A stretch of DNA of 64,000 nt, taken from contig NZ_AMWJ02000002.1 in the NCBI RefSeq assembly GCF_000319305.2, positions 930,001-994,000 on the forward strand, in the 5' to 3' direction. A program made the translations under genes and the position numbers. The notes under the pieces were generated by a model, which saw nothing but the letters and a program-made list of their open reading frames with translations, was not told where the DNA came from and searched no databases. Source of the stretch: Pseudomonas bharatica CSV86. Lineage in GTDB: Bacteria > Pseudomonadota > Gammaproteobacteria > Pseudomonadales > Pseudomonadaceae. This document shows, piece by piece, positions 55,266-63,193 of the stretch (positions are counted from its first letter, which is position 1; every line of letters starts with the position of its first letter).

Positions 55266-55868
55266 ATGACACCTATTCCCCTGTTCCAAATCGAGGAGTG
55301 CCCAGACCTGTACGTCGACGCCTGTGTGTGCGATGAGCAACGCAACCTGGTGTTCTTGTCGGCCTGGGGTCGTGACACCGCACTGCAGGAGTTTCTGGCC
55401 AGGCTCACACTTGGCCGGGAAGAGAATGGGCTTGAGCAGTTTCACATTCTCATCGACGGGCGGAGCATTCCTGTCTTTCCTAACCACGACCTGCTGGAAA
55501 AGCGCACCACACGGCAATTCCGCGGCACCCTATTCGGCAGCATGTTGCACCTTTGGCTATTCGATCGACGCGCCTCGGTGCCCGACCAGGCCAATCACTT
55601 CGCCTTCGCCCTCCTAGAGCGCAATGAAGCCCCACACCAACGGCTCTGGCCGCTGGTGATCGAGACCTGCCCGCTTCCCCTTCTCCTCCACTGGCGCGAG
55701 CCCGTGATGGAAGTCCTCACCCAGCACCAGATGCTGATTGCCCTCCCTGGAGCGATCGGCAATGTCTGCGCCTGGCGACTCGCCATGAAGCTCGAGGTAC
55801 TCGAGCCTGCACTCGGAGAGTTGATTCGCCAGGGAGTACTCACCACTGAAGCTCAGGCGCCTGCCTGA
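55266..55868 (+). CDS. Conserved ICE protein of unknown function, 200 residues
   Basis: A soluble protein without a recognised motif (DACVCDEQRNLVFLSAWGRDTALQEFLARLTLG ... FHILIDGRSIPVFPNHDLLEKRTTRQFRGTLFGSMLHLWLFDRRA ... RLWPLVIETCPLPLLLHWREPVMEVL). CGGAGG six bases upstream fixes the ATG. Proteins of this size are usual before the DUF6094 gene in this ICE family, but I cannot name one. Its 3' end carries a hairpin with the following gap (55851-55870). Confidence 0.65.
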   Translation: MTPIPLFQIEECPDLYVDACVCDEQRNLVFLSAWGRDTALQEFLARLTLGREENGLEQFHILIDGRSIPVFPNHDLLEKRTTRQFRGTLFGSMLHLWLFDRRASVPDQANHFAFALLERNEAPHQRLWPLVIETCPLPLLLHWREPVMEVLTQHQMLIALPGAIGNVCAWRLAMKLEVLEPALGELIRQGVLTTEAQAPA

Positions 55869-55870
55869 GC
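55851..55870 (+). promoter_or_regulatory. 8-bp hairpin spanning the stop of the 55266 gene
   Basis: GCTCAGGC (55851-55858) and GCCTGAGC (55863-55870) pair around GCCT. It overlaps the upstream stop codon and precedes the DUF6094 gene by 35 bp. Confidence 0.5.
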
Positions 55871-55905
55871 TCATTCACCAACTCAACCAACTCAAAGGAC
55901 GCCCT

Positions 55906-57345
55906 ATGGCCCTCATGTTTCCGCGCTTGGCGCACAACTTTGCCCGTAACGGCAACTACCCTACCGATGAAATCACTCTTGAACGCACGCTGCAGGCACT
56001 CACTCCCGCCACTTCTGGCAGGATGAGGATCTGCGATCCCTGTGCCGGTGAAGGTGTTGCCCTTGCTGAAGCGGCTCACTTCTTGGGCCGCGATCAGGTC
56101 CAAGCGTTCGCTGTCGAGTACGATCGCGAACGCGCGGATCACGCGCATGGTCTACTCGACCGGGTGCTGCACAGCGACCTATTCGACACGTTGATCAGCC
56201 GCCAATCGTTCGGTTTGCTCTGGCTCAACCCACCTTACGGTGACCTCGTCGCGGATCACTCAGGTGCATCCCAGTATCAGGGCAGCGGCCGCCGGCGCTT
56301 GGAGAAAGCCTTTTATCAGCGCTGCCTCCCGCTTCTGCAGTACGGCGGCGTGATGGTGCTCATCGTCCCTCACTATGTATTGGACGACGAGTTGACTGGA
56401 TGGCTGAGCAATCACTTCGCCGACCTGCGTGTGTACGGTGCTGCAGACTCCACCTTCAAACAGGTGGTGATCTTCGGCATCCGTGTGCGTCGGCAGGACC
56501 TGGTCCGGGCTTCCACCAGCCAGGTGAGGGTTCATCTGCAGGCGATCGGTGCCGGGCAACAACAACCCGAGGAGATCCCGGCCATCTGGCCATGGGAGCC
56601 ATATCTCGTCCCGTCAGTTGCTGGCGAGCTGGAGCACTTCTACCGCATTAGCCTGGAGCCGGAGCAATTCGCCGCCGAGATTCTGCGGTTGCGAGGTCTC
56701 TGGCCCGATTTCAACTTGCACTTCGGGCAAGCCGGCCTTCAACCCCGAGCCCCTGTCCGCGAGCTTTCTCGCTGGCACCTCGCTCTGGCCCTGGCCGCCG
56801 GCGCAATTTCCGGTGTTGTACGTTCGAAATCGGGGCGGGTCTTGGTCGTGAAGGGTGATACCTACAAAGAGAAGGTGCGCAAGACCGAATTCACCGAGGA
56901 CGAGAAGGGTAACGTCTCAGAAGTCAGAACCCTCACTGATCGCTTCATCCCGATCATCCGCGCTTGGGAAATGACGACCTCCTCGGTGAACCACGGCCAG
57001 GTGCTGATCATCAGCTCCTCGCCGGCGAGCATCGACGAAGCGCCTGCAGCTGAAGAGCTTGTTGCAACGTCACTGTTCAACCCAGGACAAATCGTGATGA
57101 CCGCCGCTATCAGCCATCTGGTGGAAACTGGGCAGCTGAATCCCGCCTCTGTGCTGAAACGCCACCTTGCAGGCGACTGGGGCGAGCTATGCGATGACGA
57201 TAGAGCCTCCAACCAGCTCGCACTTACCCACGGAGACCGTTTGTTCTCAAGCTACGACATCGACGCCGGGGACGAGTCCAGGCTCTGGATCATCACCGAA
57301 GCCGATCGTAGCTACACCACCCTGCTACTTCCCAGCGACTACTGA
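55906..57345 (+). CDS. DUF6094-like SAM-dependent methyltransferase
   Basis: 479 residues. The AdoMet pocket CDPCAGEGVALAEAAHFLG (about 43) and the catalytic N-P-P-Y motif LWLNPPYGD (about 105-113) mark an amino-methyltransferase fold, probably acting on adenine in DNA. The C-terminal half is unrecognised, with VVKGDTYKEKVRKTEFTEDEKGNVSEV. No restriction subunit is adjacent. The family name is from pattern memory. CAAAGGACGCCCT precedes the ATG. It lies beside a large helicase, as in other PFGI-1-type elements. Confidence 0.75.
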   Translation: MALMFPRLAHNFARNGNYPTDEITLERTLQALTPATSGRMRICDPCAGEGVALAEAAHFLGRDQVQAFAVEYDRERADHAHGLLDRVLHSDLFDTLISRQSFGLLWLNPPYGDLVADHSGASQYQGSGRRRLEKAFYQRCLPLLQYGGVMVLIVPHYVLDDELTGWLSNHFADLRVYGAADSTFKQVVIFGIRVRRQDLVRASTSQVRVHLQAIGAGQQQPEEIPAIWPWEPYLVPSVAGELEHFYRISLEPEQFAAEILRLRGLWPDFNLHFGQAGLQPRAPVRELSRWHLALALAAGAISGVVRSKSGRVLVVKGDTYKEKVRKTEFTEDEKGNVSEVRTLTDRFIPIIRAWEMTTSSVNHGQVLIISSSPASIDEAPAAEELVATSLFNPGQIVMTAAISHLVETGQLNPASVLKRHLAGDWGELCDDDRASNQLALTHGDRLFSSYDIDAGDESRLWIITEADRSYTTLLLPSDY

Positions 57346-57382
57346 CCCACGCCACTCACGCCGCAACGGCGTACACATCACA

Positions 57383-57415
57383 ACCCCGCAGGGTATGCCA
57401 ATACCCGCCGCGGTT
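57383..57415 (+). promoter_or_regulatory. Leader hairpin before the interrupted helicase
   Basis: CCGCAGGGTAT (57386-57396) pairs with ATACCCGCCGCGG (57401-57413) with small bulges, about 40 bp before the start at 57450. Confidence 0.5.
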
Positions 57416-57449
57416 TGTGCATGCCCTGCGTTACCTGCAGGAGATGCAC

Positions 57450-58789
57450 ATGAACGCACTGACCCAATCGGCCGCCTCGGCCAACTCCCCCCTGAACATC
57501 AACCTGACCGATTTCATCGACGAGTTCGGCGACGAGCTCCTGAAGTCACTGAACCGCTCCAACCCTCCGGTTTTTAACGGTAGCGTCAACGAACAGCGCC
57601 AGGCCGTGATGGCAAATCTCAAGCGCACGCCATTCGTGGCGCAAGCCGAAGTTGTTCAAGCCATTACGGCGCTACTGCTCGATCGCAACGAGCAAGCCGC
57701 GATCATCAACGCCGAGATGGGTACCGGGAAGACGATGATGGCCATCGCAGTCGCTGCCGTGCTCCACGCGGCAGGCTACCGTCGTACCCTCGTCGTCTCG
57801 CCACCCCACCTGGTCTACAAGTGGCGACGCGAAATCCTAGAAACGACGCCTGGCGCCCGCGTCTGGGTACTCAACGGCCCGGATACACTGGTGAAACTTC
57901 TCAAGCTGCGTGACCAGCAGTGGCAATCCTATGACGGCCGGCCGGAGTTCTTCATCCTCGGCCGTGTACGGATGCGGATGGGCTTCCACTGGAGGCTCGC
58001 CTGCTGGAAGCGACGTGCTGCATGCGGCCAACTGTTGGCCGCATGCCCAGACTGTGGCCAGGTCCTCGAGGATCTGGAACGCAACCTGGTCACCGTGGAC
58101 GAGTTCAAGCGCGGAGACCGCCGTCGCAATTGCACCGCCTGCAACGCTGCCCTCTGGACGCTTATGCGTCCAGGCAAAACCGATGGTGGCGACCGACGCT
58201 CGACGATCCTGAAGTCGATGTGTCGAATCCCAACGATCGGCCCGGTTCGGGCAGAACGTCTGCTGAATGACTTCGGCGAGGACTTCTTGGCCTCGATGCT
58301 GGTCGACAACGTCTCGGAGTTCATCAATCTGATGGACGCGAAAGGCAACTTCGTCTTCAGCGACCGCCAGGCCAAGCGCATGGAGCGAGCAATGGCAAAC
58401 ATCGAGTTCGGTTTCGGCGAAGGCGGCTACCAGCCGACAGAATTCATCAAGCGCTACCTACCCGATGGTTTCTTCGACCTGCTGGTGGTCGACGAGGGGC
58501 ATGAGTACAAGAACAGCGGTTCGGCCCAGGGCCAGGCCATGGGGGTGTTGGCCGCGAAGGCGCGTAAAACCGTGCTTCTCACCGGGACCTTGATGGGTGG
58601 TTACGCCGACGACCTGTTCTACCTTCTGTTCCGCATCCTCACCCGGCGCATGATCGAGGATGGCTACCGACCCAACGCACGCGGCAGCATGGCTCCTGCA
58701 GCCATGTCGTTCATGCGCGATCACGGCGTGCTCAAGGACATCTACACCGAGCGCGATGGCGATTCGCACAAGACCGCCAAGGGCAAGAA
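57450..58789 (+). pseudogene. ICE SNF2/DEAH-like helicase interrupted by a Tn3-family element
   Basis: About 446 residues remain. Motif I is AEMGTGKTMMA (about 88-98), motif Ia VVSPPHLVYKWRRE, motif II DEGH in VVDEGHEYKN (about 346) and motif III LLTGTLMGG. A zinc-binding insert has CPDCG and CTACN. The whole second helicase lobe is missing: after AKGKK the sequence enters the 38-bp inverted repeat at 58790 and a stop follows at 58826. The rest of the gene should lie beyond the far end of the transposon. GCAGGAGATGCAC precedes the ATG. The frame is otherwise intact, so the insertion looks recent. Confidence 0.85.
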
Positions 58790-58827
58790 GGGGGCGCCTC
58801 AGAATTCGGAAAAAATCGTACGCTAAG
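58790..58827 (+). mobile_element. Left terminal inverted repeat of a Tn3-family (Tn501/Tn21-type) transposon
   Basis: The 38 bp begin GGGGG and contain AGAATTCGGAAAAAATCGTA followed by CGCTAAG, which I recall as the inner part of the Tn501 inverted repeat (differing only in bases 6-10). Length is exactly 38 bp, the Tn3-family value. It falls where the helicase loses homology. The transposase, resolvase and matching right repeat are not visible up to 64000. Confidence 0.8.
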
Positions 58828-58891
58828 CTTCGCGAGTTCTCGTAACCAATTCACTGTTTTTCAATGTGTGAAAGAAAATGGCGAAAGCTGC

Positions 58892-58940
58892 TTGACAAGC
58901 GAACCGTCGACTTCCATTCTACCTACCAATTAGTCGGTAT
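58892..58940 (+). promoter_or_regulatory. Promoter and TetR-type operator of the bicupin operon
   Basis: TTGACA (58892-58897), 17 bp, CATTCT (58915-58920), then the palindrome CTACCAATTAGTCGGTAT (58923-58940). The same palindrome, CTACCATTTAGTTGGTAG, lies before the SDR gene. Confidence 0.65.
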
Positions 58941-58954
58941 ATGAAAATAAAGCC

Positions 58955-59635
58955 ATGAAACTTAATTCAGATCTTTCGCAGCGTGTCGTCGTCGAGCCTT
59001 CAAGCTTACAGTGGGTCGATTCGCCAGCGACTGGGATTCAACGCCAGTTACTGGAGCGTGATGGCGACGAAGTGGCGAGGGCCACCTCGTTCGTGCGATA
59101 TGCGCCAGGATCGAGGTTCAAGCGCCATGTTCATCACCTGGGCGAAGAAATCCTCGTTCTTGATGGTATGTTCACCGATGAGTCCGGAACCTTCGGGCCT
59201 GGGACTTATATCAAGAATCCACCAGGTTCTTCGCATGCACCAAGCTCCGCGACGGGTTGCACGTTGTTCGTCAAGCTGCGCCATCTTGATCTAGCCGACA
59301 GCCAACGCACCGTGGTCGACACTCGTAACGGACCCTGGTTTCCAGGCCTCGTGCCGGGTCTGTCGGTGATGCCACTTTCTGAGTTCGACACCCAACATAC
59401 GGCTTTGGTGCGCTGGGCTCCGGGGACACGATTCAATTCGCATCGTCACTACGGCGGTGAAGAAATCTATGTGTTGGAAGGCGTCTTTGAGGATGAGTTC
59501 GGAAGCTACCCTGCCGGCACATGGATGCGCAGTCCGCATTTGAGTGCTCACCGCCCCTTCAGCAATGAAGGCTGCACTATCCTGGTCAAGACAGGCCATC
59601 TGCCAGTCGCTGAATCAAATGAGGCACTTGCATGA
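58955..59635 (+). CDS. Bicupin protein, ChrR-like cupin domains
   Basis: 226 residues made of two homologous cupin repeats. Each has a metal-binding set: HVHHLGEEILVLDG then SSHAP in the first (about 50-95), HRHYGGEEIYVLEG then SAHRP in the second (about 160-205). The pattern resembles the ChrR anti-sigma cupin fold and related oxidative-stress or dioxygenase-like proteins. No signal peptide. The enzyme or sensor role is unknown. It overlaps the TetR gene by 4 bp (ATGA at 59632-59635) and is expressed from the promoter with the TetR-type operator. Confidence 0.8.
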   Translation: MKLNSDLSQRVVVEPSSLQWVDSPATGIQRQLLERDGDEVARATSFVRYAPGSRFKRHVHHLGEEILVLDGMFTDESGTFGPGTYIKNPPGSSHAPSSATGCTLFVKLRHLDLADSQRTVVDTRNGPWFPGLVPGLSVMPLSEFDTQHTALVRWAPGTRFNSHRHYGGEEIYVLEGVFEDEFGSYPAGTWMRSPHLSAHRPFSNEGCTILVKTGHLPVAESNEALA

Positions 59636-60216
59636 AGCATTTCTCCGAAATCTCGCCGACCGCCGAGCGCGTGGTCGATGCCGCTGAAGGCTTGGTACAG
59701 CGGCATGGCTACAACGGCTTCTCATACGACGACGTGGCCCAGTTGGTAGGCATCAAAAAACCAAGCATCCACCACCACTTCCCCAAGAAGGGAGAACTCG
59801 TGGCCGTGGTCGCACAGCGCTACACGCACCGGTTTCGTGAGGAGTTGCTGAGCATCGAAGGGCAGCATGCGAAAGCGCCTGATAGGCTAACTGCGTATGC
59901 GGCACTTTTCGAACGCACCTTCGCCAAGGACCGGCGCCTTTGTGTCTGCGGCATGTTGGGTGCCGAGTCGGACTCGCTGCCGGACGCCGTTGTGAGCGAG
60001 GTCAAGCGATTCTTTAAAGTCAATCTCGACTGGTTGACTCTTGTCGTTGCCGACGGTCAGCGTGCCGCGCTGATCACCTCAAATTCCGCCGCAGAGGCTC
60101 TCGCAGAGGCGTTCTTGTGCGCGTTGGAGGGCTCGATGGTGGTGGGCCGTGGCATGCGATCGCCACGCGGACCGGCCGATGTTGGAAACACTTTTCTTTC
60201 TACCGTGTTGACCTAA
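59632..60216 (+). CDS. TetR family transcriptional regulator
   Basis: 194 residues. The N-terminal helix-turn-helix (RVVDAAEGLVQRHGYNGFSYDDVAQLVGIKKPSIHHHFPKKGELVAVV) is classic TetR; the C-terminal ligand domain contains DRRLCVCGMLGAESDSLPDAV, close to the TetR_C regulators of quinone or aldehyde stress (a Cys pair CVC may sense redox). It is coupled to the bicupin gene and probably binds the palindrome CTACCAWTTAGTYGGTA in both promoters, repressing itself and the SDR-OsmC pair. Confidence 0.87.
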   Translation: MKHFSEISPTAERVVDAAEGLVQRHGYNGFSYDDVAQLVGIKKPSIHHHFPKKGELVAVVAQRYTHRFREELLSIEGQHAKAPDRLTAYAALFERTFAKDRRLCVCGMLGAESDSLPDAVVSEVKRFFKVNLDWLTLVVADGQRAALITSNSAAEALAEAFLCALEGSMVVGRGMRSPRGPADVGNTFLSTVLT

Positions 60217-60241
60217 GGTCGGCACTTTTTGCTACATGATC

Positions 60242-60259
60242 CTACCATTTAGTTGGTAG
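60242..60259 (+). promoter_or_regulatory. TetR-type operator before the SDR gene
   Basis: CTACCATTTAGTTGGTAG, an inverted repeat CTACCA/TGGTAG with six bases between, 15 bp before the SDR start. It matches the site at 58923-58940 with three mismatches. Confidence 0.65.
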
Positions 60260-60273
60260 TTTAAGAGGTTATT

Positions 60274-61050
60274 ATGAACACTGAATTTAATGGCAAGAAG
60301 CTGTTGGTCATCGGCGGCACTAGTGGGATGGGATTGCAAACTGCCCGCATGGTTCTCGAGCAAGGCGGAAGCGTCGTCATCGTCGGTCACCGCGAAGACA
60401 AAGCCGAAGAGGCCCGCAAGGAGCTGTCGTCGTTGGGCGCCGTGACAGCCCTGACTGCCGATCTCTCGCGGGTCGAAGATGTGAAGCGACTCCTGCATAC
60501 CATCGATGAGAACCACAAGGACATCAATCTTCTGGTCAACGCTGCTGGGGTGTTCTTCCCGAAGGCGTTTCTTGAGCACACGGAAAGTGATTACGAGCAA
60601 TATTTGTCGTTGAATAAAGCGTTCTTCTTAATCACACAAAAGGTCGTGGCCAACCTCGTGGCCAGCGAGCGTCCCGGCGCCATCGTGAACATCGGCTCGA
60701 TGTGGGGCAAACAGGCGATCGCGGCTACGCCGTCGTCCGCGTATTCGATGGCAAAAGCAGGTTTGCATTCGCTGACCCAGCACCTTGCGATGGAGTTGGC
60801 ATCCAAACAAATCAGGGTCAATGCCGTTTCTCCGGCGGTTGTCGAAACGCCGATTTACGAGGGTTTCATACCCAAGGCCGAGGTTCATGGCGCCTTACAG
60901 GGATTCAACAGCTTCCACCCAATCGGCAGGGTTGGGACGCCACAAGACGTAGCCGAGGTCATCATCTTTCTGTTGTCGGACAAGGCAGCATGGGTGACGG
61001 GCGCAATCTGGGACGTTGACGGCGGTGTGATGGCCGGGCGTAACGCATAA
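60274..61050 (+). CDS. Short-chain dehydrogenase/reductase
   Basis: 258 residues, a classical SDR. The cofactor motif is GGTSGMGLQ (about 14-22), NAAG follows (about 89-92), the Ser of the catalytic triad is in NIGSMWGK, and YSMAK holds the Tyr and Lys. The Arg/His-rich [10 protein letters not shown] after strand 2 favours NADP(H). It reduces a ketone or aldehyde. Together with OsmC and the bicupin it may form a redox or electrophile-detoxification unit under TetR control. AAGAGGTTATT precedes the ATG; its stop overlaps the next start (TAATG). Confidence 0.87.
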   Translation: MNTEFNGKKLLVIGGTSGMGLQTARMVLEQGGSVVIVGHREDKAEEARKELSSLGAVTALTADLSRVEDVKRLLHTIDENHKDINLLVNAAGVFFPKAFLEHTESDYEQYLSLNKAFFLITQKVVANLVASERPGAIVNIGSMWGKQAIAATPSSAYSMAKAGLHSLTQHLAMELASKQIRVNAVSPAVVETPIYEGFIPKAEVHGALQGFNSFHPIGRVGTPQDVAEVIIFLLSDKAAWVTGAIWDVDGGVMAGRNA

Positions 61051-61064
61051 TGGGGGAACGAGAA

Positions 61065-61366
61065 ATGAACACAAACATTAAAGGAACGCCCGACAACGGG
61101 ATCAACGTCGGTACATTGCGGGAGTTTGCAGATCAGGTCGCAGCAAAGCCCGCCGCAGGCATCGCGACGTTTGGCGTCGTGACAACCTGGAAGGGGGGCA
61201 CCCGGACGCGTGCGCGAACCATGCCGCTCGTCCTGGGTGACACAGCCTTGGCGCGCGGCTTTGTCATCGACGCGGACGAACCGGCAGAATTGCTCGGTAC
61301 CGACACGGCCGCTAATCCACAAGAGTTGATCATGGCTGCGTTGAACGCATGCATGACTGTGGAGTC
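61065..61366 (+). pseudogene. OsmC family protein, 3'-truncated
   Basis: About 100 residues of an OsmC/Ohr-like protein: GIATFGVVTTWKGGTRTRARTMPLVLG then ELLGTDTAANPQELIMAALNACMTVE. This ends at the catalytic-Cys helix (NACM); the second half, with the other Cys, is absent. From about 61360 the sequence changes to a DUF2807 gene in another frame. Intact relatives reduce peroxides or lipoyl-linked hydroperoxides. The break is a recombination junction, not a homopolymer slip. Confidence 0.75.
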
Positions 61367-61719
61367 GCACTGCCTGAAGCGCCAAGCATCCGCATCAAGG
61401 GCAGGGGCGATGTGACTTTGTATGCCCTTCAGCAGGCTGTGCTCGATCTCCGTGTCCAAGGATCGGGTGACATCACGGCCTTTGGCCAAGTGGATCTTCT
61501 GGTCGCCGAGATGGCCGGTTCGGGCGATGTCGATGCCAGTGAGCTGGTGGCTAAGTCCGCCAAGCTGTCGATGGTTGGCTCCGGCGATATCGACGCTTAT
61601 GTCAGCGACTCCGTGAAGGCCAGAGTGATGGGTTCTGGCGACATCGTGATCCGCGGTAACCCACCGATCCGCGATCATCGGTTGCCGGCTCAGGCGACAT
61701 CAAGTTCAAGAAGAAGTAA
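61367..61719 (+). pseudogene. DUF2807 (head-GIN) domain protein, 5'-truncated and frameshifted
   Basis: Repeats of the head-GIN type (IRIKGRGDVTLYALQ, LRVQGSGDITAFGQ, AEMAGSGDVDASEL, LSMVGSGDIDAYVS, ARVMGSGDIVIRG) form a right-handed beta solenoid. The gene has lost its 5' end and signal peptide at the OsmC junction. Near 61675 one more frame change is needed to reach the last repeat SSVAGSGDIKFKKK and its stop at 61719. Such proteins are normally periplasmic; function unknown. Confidence 0.7.
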
Positions 61720-61800
61720 CGCTCCAGCCGGAAGTGACTGTTACAGAACGCCGGCAGAGCATCCACTTTGTACCGACCATTGATCAGGAGTAACCCGATC

Positions 61801-62074
61801 ATGGCAACTACCGCAAAAACCCGATCTGTCACGGCTCACGTCCCTGTGCAACTGGCCGAAAAGGTCGATTTGATGGCTGAGCGCCTGTAGCGCTCCAAGA
61901 ACTGGATCGTCAAGCAGGCCCTGTCCGCCTGGATCGACCAGGAAGAAGAGCATAGTCATCTGACCCGTCAGGCTTTGGGCCAATGTGGATGCTGGCCGCG
62001 TGATTGATCACCGGGCTGTCCAAGCCTGGGCTGATAGCCTTAGCACCGACACGCCGTTGCCTGTACCGCGCTGA
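61801..62074 (+). pseudogene. parD: ParD-like ribbon-helix-helix antitoxin, broken
   Basis: MATTAKTRSVTAHVPVQLAEKVDLMAERL then an in-frame TAG (61888-61890) and SKNWIVKQALSAWIDQEEEHSHL, a clear RHH antitoxin. A second defect, one extra G near 61977-61979, is needed to reach NVDAGRVIDHRAVQAWADSLS. The TAG is a substitution (GAG expected), not a homopolymer slip, so this gene is really damaged. The stop overlaps the parE start (TGATG at 62072-62076). Confidence 0.75.
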
Positions 62075-62348
62075 TGGAGCTGAAGTGGACAAACAAGGCG
62101 CTTTCCGCCATTGCCAGGCTGTACGAGTTTCTGGCGGCGGTGAATCAGCCTGCTGCCGCACGCACGGTACAGCAACTCACGGCTGCTCCGACCACGCTGC
62201 AGGCCAATCCGCGCATTGGCGAACGCCTGGAAGAGTTCGACCACGGGATGTGCGCCGAATTCAGATCGGCCACTATGAAATGCGCTATGAGATTGCAGAC
62301 TCTACTATTTACCTGCTGCGTTTATGGCAAACCCGCGAGGACCGCTGA
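62074..62348 (+). pseudogene. parE: ParE-like toxin, frameshifted
   Basis: About 91 residues if repaired. The N-terminus MELKWTNKALSAIARLYEFL is a RelE/ParE-fold pattern; the C-terminal half RDVRRIQIGHYEMRYEIADSTIYLLRLWQTREDR is in another frame and joins after one C is added at 62241-62242 (EFDPRDVRR). ParE poisons DNA gyrase. With the antitoxin broken, an intact toxin would be lethal, so a real toxin lesion is plausible here, although the form of the lesion also fits a base-calling slip. Confidence 0.75.
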
Positions 62349-62486
62349 TGATCGCAACTGTAGGGTTGCAAGCTGCTTAGCCAGAAATTCATGCTTATTC
62401 CAAGGATCCTCATGTAAGCTAGGCTCGGTGTTCGAAGTAGCTGCTCGTGAATACACTGTCAAAATTTGGTTTATTAGGGTTATACC

Positions 62487-62998
62487 ATGAAAAAATTAGC
62501 TATTTTAGGTGCTGCTTTGTCAATTTCCTGTCTTAGCGTTGATGCGGCAGAGCTGACCAGTGCAGTCGGCGCCACAAGTCAGGGCGGCGGAACTGCTCGT
62601 CTTGCCCTTGGGTTCGACTGGGAAAAATCTTGGTTTCAAACTTCTATCGGGAAAGTAACTGGCTATTGGGATTTAGGATATACCTACTGGCAAGCAGGGG
62701 ACCAAGCTGGCGGCCGTCATAGCGTATCCTTCGCGCCGGTTTTTGTGTATGAGTTTGGCGAAGGAAATATTAAACCTTTTATTGAAGCAGGAATTGGCGC
62801 TTCTATATTTAGCGGAACTAATGCTGGGGATCAGAATTTTGGTTCAGCTTTTAATTTCGAAGACCGCATAGGGGCTGGGTTAAAAATAGGTAATACACAA
62901 AAATCGGTATTCGCGCTATTCACTATTCAAATGCCAGTATAAAACAGCCAAATGATGGAATCGAATCTTACTCACTCTTTTATAGTCATTCGCTTTGA
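62487..62998 (+). pseudogene. pagL: Second PagL lipid A 3-O-deacylase, AT-rich, frameshifted
   Basis: About 170 residues if repaired, closely similar to the ICE copy at 32.6-33.1 kb (for example GYWDLGYTYWQAGDQAGGRHSVSF; SAFNFEDRIGAGLK). A signal peptide ends near VDA. The frame fails at A5 62899-62903; A6 gives IGIRAIHYSNASIKQPNDGIESYSLFYSHSL, restoring the catalytic His, Ser and Glu. The DNA is much more AT-rich than the ICE copy and its surroundings, so it was acquired from a different source and not copied locally. Confidence 0.83.
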
Positions 62999-63061
62999 AT
63001 AAAACGGAGCGCAACTGACTGTACTATTGGAAGTCGTTGCGCTTCGAAATTATTTTTTCTA

Positions 63062-63193
63062 TTAAAAGCATGCTATTCCTAGACTAGCGGCGATTAACAA
63101 AAGGATCAGGCCACTAAGGCCTGTTATTTCTAAAGGCCTAGATAGGTCGATTTCATCATAGCTGGCATCATTCTCAATTATTCTGCGTTTCAT
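63062..63193 (-). CDS. Small membrane protein, 43 residues
   Basis: MKRRIIENDASYDEIDLSRPLEITGLSG then a membrane helix (LILLLIAASLGIACF). AGAGGACTACAGT precedes the ATG at 63193. It is AT-rich like pagL next to it and runs the other way. No family recognised. Confidence 0.45.
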   Translation of the reverse strand: MKRRIIENDASYDEIDLSRPLEITGLSGLILLLIAASLGIACF

